Virus record (IMG/VR): IMGVR_UViG_3300031566_000194
Location: 1-35,145 of that record
Direction: 5' to 3' (one strand)
DNA from: a virus
Length of the DNA: 35,145 nt
This document shows, piece after piece, positions 31,174-35,145 of this stretch. Below the pieces are notes generated by a model. It saw only the letters and a list, made by a program, of their open reading frames with translations. It was not told the origin of the DNA and ran no database searches. The translations under genes were made by a program, and so were the position numbers. Positions within the stretch are counted from its first letter, which is position 1; each line of letters starts with the position of its first letter.

Positions 31174-31467
31174 ATGGATGTGAATAAGGCGGCAATACAC
31201 CGGAGCGCGTTGTTAGAGTGGAGCCTTGCCGAGAGGGAAGTCTTAACCCGGCAGCTCCGCACGACGGCTGAAACCCTGGCGTCCCAGGCCGATGCTATTG
31301 ACTTTGCCGCAGGCGCCCGTAGCTGGGATGACGTAAGGACGGCCCTTGCCCGTATCCTTGCTCGGCTGGAAAGTACCCCCACCGCCCCTCCGCTGGTTGA
31401 GAAACTGAATGAGGCTTACCACAAGGTGAGTATGCAATCCGTGTTGTTAAAAGCCTACGAAAGCTAG
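31174..31467 (+). CDS. First gene of the promoter-driven operon, unknown
   Basis: 97 residues, ATG after the AACAGGAGGAGAG cassette. Mostly helical (ALLEWSLAEREVLTRQLRTT, VRTALARILARLES). No family recognised. Being first after a perfect promoter it should be abundant and early; host-takeover function is possible but unproven. The stop is followed by the 31476 hairpin. Confidence 0.7.
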   Translation: MDVNKAAIHRSALLEWSLAEREVLTRQLRTTAETLASQADAIDFAAGARSWDDVRTALARILARLESTPTAPPLVEKLNEAYHKVSMQSVLLKAYES

Positions 31468-31475
31468 TAGCCGAG

Positions 31476-31512
31476 ACGGGGGCCTAGCCCCCGTCGCCCG
31501 GATAAACCGGGC
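31476..31512 (+). repeat. Intercistronic double hairpin module, copy 1
   Basis: ACGGGGGC 31476-31483 pairs with GCCCCCGT 31487-31494 (loop CTA), followed by GCCCGG 31496-31501 with CCGGGC 31507-31512 (loop ATAAA). The same order of two hairpins recurs at 31814-31854. The first arms are identical in both copies. Confidence 0.65.
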
Positions 31513-31524
31513 CTGACGAGGCTT

Positions 31525-31544
31525 AACTAACAGGAGGAGAGATG
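31525..31544 (+). promoter_or_regulatory. Shared translation-start cassette (four copies)
   Basis: AACAGGAGGAGAGATG precedes starts at 31174, 31542, 31886 and 32083. The copies at 31542 and 32083 are identical over 27 bases extending upstream into GAGGCTTAACTAACAGG. The cassette places AGGAGG about 5 nt from ATG, giving strong and equal translation of these small genes. Confidence 0.75.
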
Positions 31545-31808
31545 GCAATAGGAACGATTCGCAGGGCTACCGACGAGGACTACGCGAGGCTGAATGCCGC
31601 CGCGCTTCGGTTCGCCAAGCTGCACAACCTCAAACTGATGGCGGATGAAACCGGGGTGCCCGCGTACGCCGCGGTGGAAACCGAGGTGGACTGGTCGGGA
31701 AATCGGCACCTCCGCCAGTTATGGCTTCGGTGCTTCCGCCGGGCCACCCGCGAACCGCAGGCTGATACCGTGGCCTACGGTTACGTGGGGTGGTCTGCGA
31801 AATCATAG
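31542..31808 (+). CDS. Unknown small protein of the early operon
   Basis: 88 residues with the shared SD cassette. It opens with a helical basic stretch (YARLNAAALRFAKLHNLKL) and has tryptophans later (VDWSGNRHLRQLWLRCFRR). No family recognised. The hairpin module follows its stop. Confidence 0.7.
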   Translation: MAIGTIRRATDEDYARLNAAALRFAKLHNLKLMADETGVPAYAAVETEVDWSGNRHLRQLWLRCFRRATREPQADTVAYGYVGWSAKS

Positions 31809-31813
31809 CCGAA

Positions 31814-31854
31814 ACGGGGGCTTAGCCCCCGTCCGACCGGGGATGGTTTCCCGG
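31814..31854 (+). repeat. Intercistronic double hairpin module, copy 2
   Basis: ACGGGGGC 31814-31821 pairs with GCCCCCGT 31825-31832 (loop TTA); CCGGG 31837-31841 pairs with CCCGG 31850-31854. Flanks on both sides of the first hairpin also match copy 1 (TAGCCGARACGGGGG). Confidence 0.65.
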
Positions 31855-31885
31855 CGTTGAATAAGGCAGACCAACAGGAGGAGAG

Positions 31886-32071
31886 ATGATAGTAGAAAGA
31901 GAAAGCGAATTTGCTAAGTATCGGATATTAAAAACCAATGCAATTTTTAGGGAGGGTCAGATTGTAACTGTTTTTAGAACGAGTGAGAACGGGAAGGCCG
32001 CAGTTGAAGAGAAACCGGGCTCACCGTTCCGTTGGCTATTGTCTTGGGATAAGCTAGAGAGGCTTAACTAA
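31886..32071 (+). CDS. Unknown small protein, AT-rich
   Basis: 61 residues with the shared SD cassette. The N-terminal half is AT-rich and shows a beta pattern (YRILKTNAIFREGQIVTVFR). It ends R-L-N at a CTTAACTAA that matches the sequence before the 31542 gene, suggesting the upstream gene once had the same kind of end. Function unknown. Confidence 0.65.
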   Translation: MIVERESEFAKYRILKTNAIFREGQIVTVFRTSENGKAAVEEKPGSPFRWLLSWDKLERLN

Positions 32072-32082
32072 CAGGAGGAGAG

Positions 32083-32331
32083 ATGATAGACGTAACGGAG
32101 AAGATGGTGCAGGGCTGGACCTGCGGGGACCTTGAGGCGTTCCTGGATGCTCGGGAAACCGGCTGCTACGGCTTTTTCTGCGGATTCCGGGCGCAGTTCG
32201 AGGAGAGGGCGCTGGAGGCATTCGAGCTTCTGGCCGCCAGGTGCGGTAAGATGCGCGTTGTGGTGGAGAAGATGAGCGTCGGGGATGAGGCCGTGATGCT
32301 GTACCCCGGCGACGGGAAAATTCAGCCGTAA
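32083..32331 (+). CDS. Unknown small protein of the early operon
   Basis: 82 residues, fourth gene with the shared SD cassette. Helical centre (LEAFLDARETGCYGFF, RALEAFELLAARCGK) and a basic end (KMRVVVEKMSVGDEAVML). No motif I can name. Confidence 0.68.
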   Translation: MIDVTEKMVQGWTCGDLEAFLDARETGCYGFFCGFRAQFEERALEAFELLAARCGKMRVVVEKMSVGDEAVMLYPGDGKIQP

Positions 32332-32342
32332 GAGGAGGAGCG

Positions 32343-32558
32343 GTGAAAACATGCCACTGGTGTGGACGGGAGTTAATCTGGGATGGCCGCTGGGTCCACA
32401 AGGACGGCGGGGGGCTCTACTGGATGGAGTGCCCCGACTGCGGGTGGGAGGGAGCCCCTTTGGGTTACCCGGCCCCGGTCAAGTGCCCGAAGTGCGGGAG
32501 TAAAAAGATTCGAGACCACCACTGCGCGTTGCCGCAGGAACCCCAGGGGGAGATGTGA
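32343..32558 (+). CDS. Zinc-ribbon protein
   Basis: 71 residues from GTG 32343 with AGGAGGAG upstream. CHWCGRELIW, MECPDCGWEG and VKCPKCGSKK give three CxxC knuckles, and an HHC pair follows, so it should hold one or two zinc ions. Probably nucleic-acid or protein binding; no precise family. It overlaps the next start by 4 nt. Confidence 0.7.
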   Translation: MKTCHWCGRELIWDGRWVHKDGGGLYWMECPDCGWEGAPLGYPAPVKCPKCGSKKIRDHHCALPQEPQGEM

Positions 32559-32902
32559 ATTACTACTGGCTGAATGACGGCGGCGAGGTCGAGGACCCCG
32601 ACCACGCGGAGCTAACCTGCCACTACAAGCCCGGCGAGTTGGTGGCGCCGGAAATCGAGGACGAGTTGATGGAGAGCATCCCCGGCCCCCCGGTCCTGGT
32701 GAAAGAGGCGTCAGGTGGATTCGACGCAGAGTACGAGGACGGCGGGGAGACCCGGAGGCTCGGAGCCTGCCAACTCTACCTTAACGCCCTGCAATGGGAT
32801 GAGGGACGCGGGGTGTACGTGGCGACGTACCACGAGAAGGGCCGGGTCGGAGATACCGGCGAGTTCCTAGTTTTACCCCCGGCGCGGAAGCGTCAGAACT
32901 GA
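32555..32902 (+). CDS. Unknown acidic protein of the early operon
   Basis: 115 residues from GTG 32555 (GTGA overlap). Strongly acidic (GGEVEDPDHAELTCHY, APEIEDELMESIP), beta-like later (GVYVATYHEKGRVGDTG). No family recognised. An acidic small early protein may be a DNA mimic or an inhibitor, but no specific evidence supports that. Confidence 0.65.
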   Translation: MNYYWLNDGGEVEDPDHAELTCHYKPGELVAPEIEDELMESIPGPPVLVKEASGGFDAEYEDGGETRRLGACQLYLNALQWDEGRGVYVATYHEKGRVGDTGEFLVLPPARKRQN

Positions 32903-32911
32903 GGAGGAGCG

Positions 32912-33304
32912 GTGGAGAAGGACTACATGACTGTTGGAGACCTGGGGCGGCTGCTGGACTTCCTGCGGAAGGATGGCCTGCAGGACGAGTCGCCGGTAAT
33001 CATCGTGGCGGGAAACCCGCACGTTACCTCGAAGGGGGCACTCATGGCCCGCCAGGGCGGGTACTACTCGGCCTGGGTTACACAGCGCACCGGGCAGGCT
33101 GAGGCGATGTACCTGTCAGTGCAAGACCCGTGCATTCCGTCAACGGTGGAGTGGGACGAGTTCTCATCTCAAGTCATCGCTGAGAGGCGGGATGCTAGTG
33201 ACGCCCCGCAGAACAGGACCGAGGCGGAGATGCAGAACTGGGAGCGGTTGTCAGACGAGACGTTCCGGCTGGCGAATGCAGTCGTAAGCCGAAAGGGGGC
33301 GTAG
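32912..33304 (+). CDS. Unknown protein of the early operon
   Basis: 130 residues from GTG 32912 with GAGGAGCG upstream. The N-terminal part (TVGDLGRLLDFLRKDGLQDE) is helical, with a beta strand (ESPVIIVAGNPHV) and a later acidic helix (NRTEAEMQNWERLSDETF). It overlaps the next start by 1 nt. Confidence 0.65.
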   Translation: MEKDYMTVGDLGRLLDFLRKDGLQDESPVIIVAGNPHVTSKGALMARQGGYYSAWVTQRTGQAEAMYLSVQDPCIPSTVEWDEFSSQVIAERRDASDAPQNRTEAEMQNWERLSDETFRLANAVVSRKGA

Positions 33305-33438
33305 TGGACGACTACGCAATCCACGACATCGAGCAGAAGGTTTCGGACTTACAACGGCAAATCTGGGACCTAGCTCAACGGGTTGACCGGGAGATTGAGA
33401 ACCTGCGGAATCTTATCAATGAGGGGAGGTATAAATGA
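33304..33438 (+). CDS. Tiny coiled-coil protein
   Basis: 44 residues from GTG 33304, read directly from the bases; its stop TGA lies at 33436-33438 and overlaps the next ATG. The whole sequence is a single coiled coil with heptads (IEQKVSDLQRQIWDLAQRVD, REIENLRNLINE). It lies between two supported genes without gap, which backs coding. Probably a dimerising adaptor; function unknown. Confidence 0.55.
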   Translation: MDDYAIHDIEQKVSDLQRQIWDLAQRVDREIENLRNLINEGRYK

Positions 33439-33758
33439 GAAACCGGGAACTTGACGCGATATTCCTCGGCTGTGAGGTGTACGGTATCCCGTTCCACGAG
33501 GTCGCGGCCCTGGCCGGGGTAAGTGAAAAAACGGTCTGGCGTGTCCGGGAGATGACCCGCGCAAAGGCGAGCACCGTCCGGGCGTTCCTGGTGATGGCGG
33601 ACAAGCTCGCCGCCGAGGGGAAGCTGGTACGGGAGGCCGGGGAGAAGGCGTTGCGGTTGATACCCCCGGAGTTCATAGCTAACATGGCCGAGCGGTACGG
33701 GTTCGTGGCACCCGACGCGAGGCGTATCCTGGAGGAGGTCAACGGTGAACCTGCCTGA
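33435..33758 (+). CDS. Helix-turn-helix DNA-binding protein
   Basis: 107 residues. The HTH is clear: PFHEVAALAGVSEKTVWRVR near residues 19-38, followed by basic AKASTVRAFLVMADKLA. Likely a small transcription regulator or DNA-binding accessory. Its operon starts at a strong promoter; no operator-like palindrome is obvious at 31089-31117. It overlaps the nuclease gene by 14 nt. Confidence 0.75.
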   Translation: MRNRELDAIFLGCEVYGIPFHEVAALAGVSEKTVWRVREMTRAKASTVRAFLVMADKLAAEGKLVREAGEKALRLIPPEFIANMAERYGFVAPDARRILEEVNGEPA

Positions 33759-34737
33759 GACGCGCCCGACGGTCCTGCACCAGACGGGAGTAAACGACCT
33801 GCGGACCTGCGCCCGAAAATACTACAACTCCCAGGTGCTCGGGATCGAGCAGCGCGAGGTCTCGGACGCGCTCAAGGACGGCCAGGCGCTCCACAAGGCG
33901 CTCGAATCCGCCGCCGGCGAGCCCGACCTGGACAGCCAGCGGATGGCCGCCTTCGCCCAGGTCGCCGCGGACCTCGGGGTCGGGAGGATACAGCCCCTCA
34001 ACGCGGCACGAGTCCGGGCGATGCTCGTTGGGTATTTCGCCCGGTGGGGGAAGCTCCAGACGTGGGCCAAGGAATACACGGTCGAGGGGCCGATTCCAGG
34101 GGTGGAGGGGATGACCTTCACCGGCCGGATTGACCGGGTGGTCCAGGTCCCCGGCGGGTTCGCCGTCGTGGACTACAAGACGGCCTCGAAGGTGGACGGG
34201 AGCTACCTCGAAAGTCTCCAGCGTCAACTCCAAGGGCCGCTTTACGCTCACTACCTCGAACAGGAGCGGGGGATGGAGGTCGTCGAGATAATCTACGACC
34301 TGATAGTCAAGCCCCCGTCGGGGATGGTTCCGAAGATGGTAGACGTGGACCACGACAACGAGGTGCCGGGGTCGCATCAAATGAAAAGCGGCCCGGCGAA
34401 GGGTAAGTGGCGGGAGAGCCGCCGTGAGAACATGGACGAGTTTGAGCGCCGGTTACAGGGGCTCTACCAAGACCGCCTCGACGAGATGATTCTACGCCCG
34501 AGCTTGCTTATCACGCGGGAGCACCGGGCCGACGCGCTGAATGAGCTGACCTTAGCGGCCCGTGAGGTGTTGTGGCGGCTGGACACGGGGAACTGGGGCG
34601 AGAACCGCCGGGCCTGCGAGGGCACGTTCTACCCTTGCCCGTTCCGCCAGCTCTGCTACTCGCGGTACTCACCGCTTGTCATGCAGAACGAGTACCGGCG
34701 GCGCGAGGAAACCCTTGACACGGCTGAGGAAATTTAG
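33745..34737 (+). CDS. PD-(D/E)XK nuclease, Cas4/RecB-like, probable Fe-S
   Basis: 330 residues from GTG 33745. The nuclease core is visible: FTGRIDRVVQVPGGFAVVDY with D and then DYKTA (D-x-K), followed by a helix with QRQLQGPLYAHYLEQ (Q motif). N-terminal C (LRTCARKYYN) together with ACEGTFYPCPFRQLC (C-x6-C-x5-C) would make the four-cysteine Fe-S cluster as in Cas4 and AddB, though the usual spacing before the last pair is C-x2-C-x5-C. Such enzymes process DNA ends in recombination and replication. No helicase or CRISPR array is adjacent here. Confidence 0.8.
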   Translation: MNLPETRPTVLHQTGVNDLRTCARKYYNSQVLGIEQREVSDALKDGQALHKALESAAGEPDLDSQRMAAFAQVAADLGVGRIQPLNAARVRAMLVGYFARWGKLQTWAKEYTVEGPIPGVEGMTFTGRIDRVVQVPGGFAVVDYKTASKVDGSYLESLQRQLQGPLYAHYLEQERGMEVVEIIYDLIVKPPSGMVPKMVDVDHDNEVPGSHQMKSGPAKGKWRESRRENMDEFERRLQGLYQDRLDEMILRPSLLITREHRADALNELTLAAREVLWRLDTGNWGENRRACEGTFYPCPFRQLCYSRYSPLVMQNEYRRREETLDTAEEI

Positions 34738-34750
34738 TAAAGTCTGCGTA

Positions 34751-34845
34751 GGGTAGGGTGGGGCGAAAAAGTTTAAGCTGGCCAGCGCCCCGCCGTCAAC
34801 CGCCCCTCCCTACCCAGGAAGGCAACAGACGGCGGGGCTTTATTT
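34751..34845 (+). ncRNA. Interlocking stems: attenuator or pseudoknot candidate
   Basis: GGGTAGGGTGGGGCG (34751-34765) pairs with CGCCCCTCCCTACCC (34801-34815), 14 of 15 positions. GCCCCGCCGTC (34787-34797) pairs perfectly with GACGGCGGGGC (34828-34838), followed by TTTATTT (34839-34845). The order A-B-A'-B' means that they either form a pseudoknot or exclude each other; GGGGCG in A can also pair with CGCCCC in B. The second stem with its T-rich tail is terminator-like and ends just before the SD for the 34859 gene. Confidence 0.55.
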
Positions 34846-34858
34846 AACCGGAGGAGAC

Positions 34859-35047
34859 ATGACTGCAGCCGACCTCGTGAAAGAAATCCAGGACCTCATC
34901 TTCCAGGGCACGACACAGCCCACCGCCGAAGTCGAGGTAGACATACCGGCTGACTTCATAAACCGCGAAGAATACGGGGCGGGATTCAAGATAGGGCGGG
35001 TATTTGCTCCCGCCCACGGACAAGTCTTATACCTGGAGGAGAAGTGA
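34859..35047 (+). CDS. Small unknown protein after the interlocking stems
   Basis: 62 residues, ATG with GGAGGAG upstream. Helical start (ADLVKEIQDLIFQG), then beta strands (AEVEVDIPADFI, FKIGRVFAPAHGQVLYLEE). No family named. The structured region directly upstream could attenuate its transcription. It overlaps the next gene by 4 nt. Confidence 0.65.
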   Translation: MTAADLVKEIQDLIFQGTTQPTAEVEVDIPADFINREEYGAGFKIGRVFAPAHGQVLYLEEK

Positions 35048-35145
35048 AAAACCGCACCCGAGGCCAAGCAATCGCGGCGAAGTGCAAGGACTGCGCCTAC
35101 GACCCCTTGGCCGGGGGCACCTGGAAACAGCAGACCGAGGGATGC
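35044..35145 (+). CDS. Conserved phage protein, 3'-truncated by the window edge
   Basis: 34 residues visible from GTG 35044. RTRGQAIAAKCKDCAYDPLA and GGTWKQQTEGC form the N-terminus of a short cysteine-rich phage protein I have seen in many tailed-phage genomes without an assigned role. CKDC and the following C suggest a zinc site. It is cut by the window end. Confidence 0.7.
   Translation, partial: MKNRTRGQAIAAKCKDCAYDPLAGGTWKQQTEGC

Noticed and set aside
1-35145. tRNA genes, CRISPR arrays, integrase, transposase or insertion sequence
   Set aside because: None seen on reading: no cloverleaf with T-loop consensus, no regular repeat-spacer series, and no recombinase motifs in any supported gene.

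Overview
The window is a segment of a tailed bacteriophage (or prophage) genome. It is GC-rich and almost fully coding, every supported gene is on the + strand, and neighbouring genes usually overlap through ATGA, GTGA or TTGA junctions. GTG and TTG starts are common. A tail sheath and tube, a LysM tail protein and a Mu/P2-type baseplate series indicate a contractile-tailed (myovirus-morphology) phage. The head mixes Mu-like parts (portal gp29/gpF, protease-scaffold I, gp36 and gpG homologues) with a lambda gpE-like major capsid protein. No integrase, transposase or DNA polymerase is visible. The host cannot be fixed from sequence. The genome is bacterial in style, and one cargo gene (3853-4431) encodes a secreted beta-sandwich protein of a kind I associate with uncultured Gram-negative phyla, which is only a weak hint.

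Layout. 1-3500 is a DNA-modification and nucleotide-handling block: a 5'-truncated HNH nuclease, a DUF4406-like protein, a conserved unknown, a TET-associated-glycosyltransferase-like (TAGT) protein and a DPPY-motif DNA methyltransferase. The middle of this block is a sharply AT-rich island. 3500-5035 holds small cargo genes, including a secreted protein, a zinc-ribbon protein and an HExxH metallopeptidase. 5040-8501 is a compact glycan cluster: a GT9 glycosyltransferase, an unknown, a zinc-ribbon SAM methyltransferase and two GT-A glycosyltransferases. 8502-8770 is a highly structured leader with five tandem stem-loops in front of the packaging genes.

8771-17952 carries packaging and head genes: terminase small and large subunits, a portal-gpF fusion, a protease with nested scaffold, a decoration-like protein, the major capsid protein, and connector and tail-completion proteins. 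17927-29523 carries tail genes: sheath, tube, an assembly chaperone with a -1-frame extension, tape measure, LysM protein, hub, spike, gp46/W-like, J-like and gp48-like baseplate proteins, and a receptor-binding candidate. 29525-31009 is a lysis cassette: an M15 peptidase among four small membrane proteins. It ends in an intrinsic terminator.

31089 starts a second transcription unit from a perfect consensus sigma70 promoter (TTGACA, 17 bp, TATAAT). It drives a train of small, mostly unknown proteins whose intercistronic spacers are repeats of one another (double hairpin plus a shared Shine-Dalgarno cassette), then an HTH protein and a Cas4/RecB-like nuclease. At 34738-34858 two long stems interlock just upstream of the next gene.

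The points most worth a second look are the structured leader at 8536-8752, the interlocking stems at 34751-34845, the repeated intercistronic modules at 31468-32083, the chaperone -1 frame without a canonical slippery site, and the TAGT gene in its AT-rich island beside a methyltransferase and near a second glycosyltransferase cluster.
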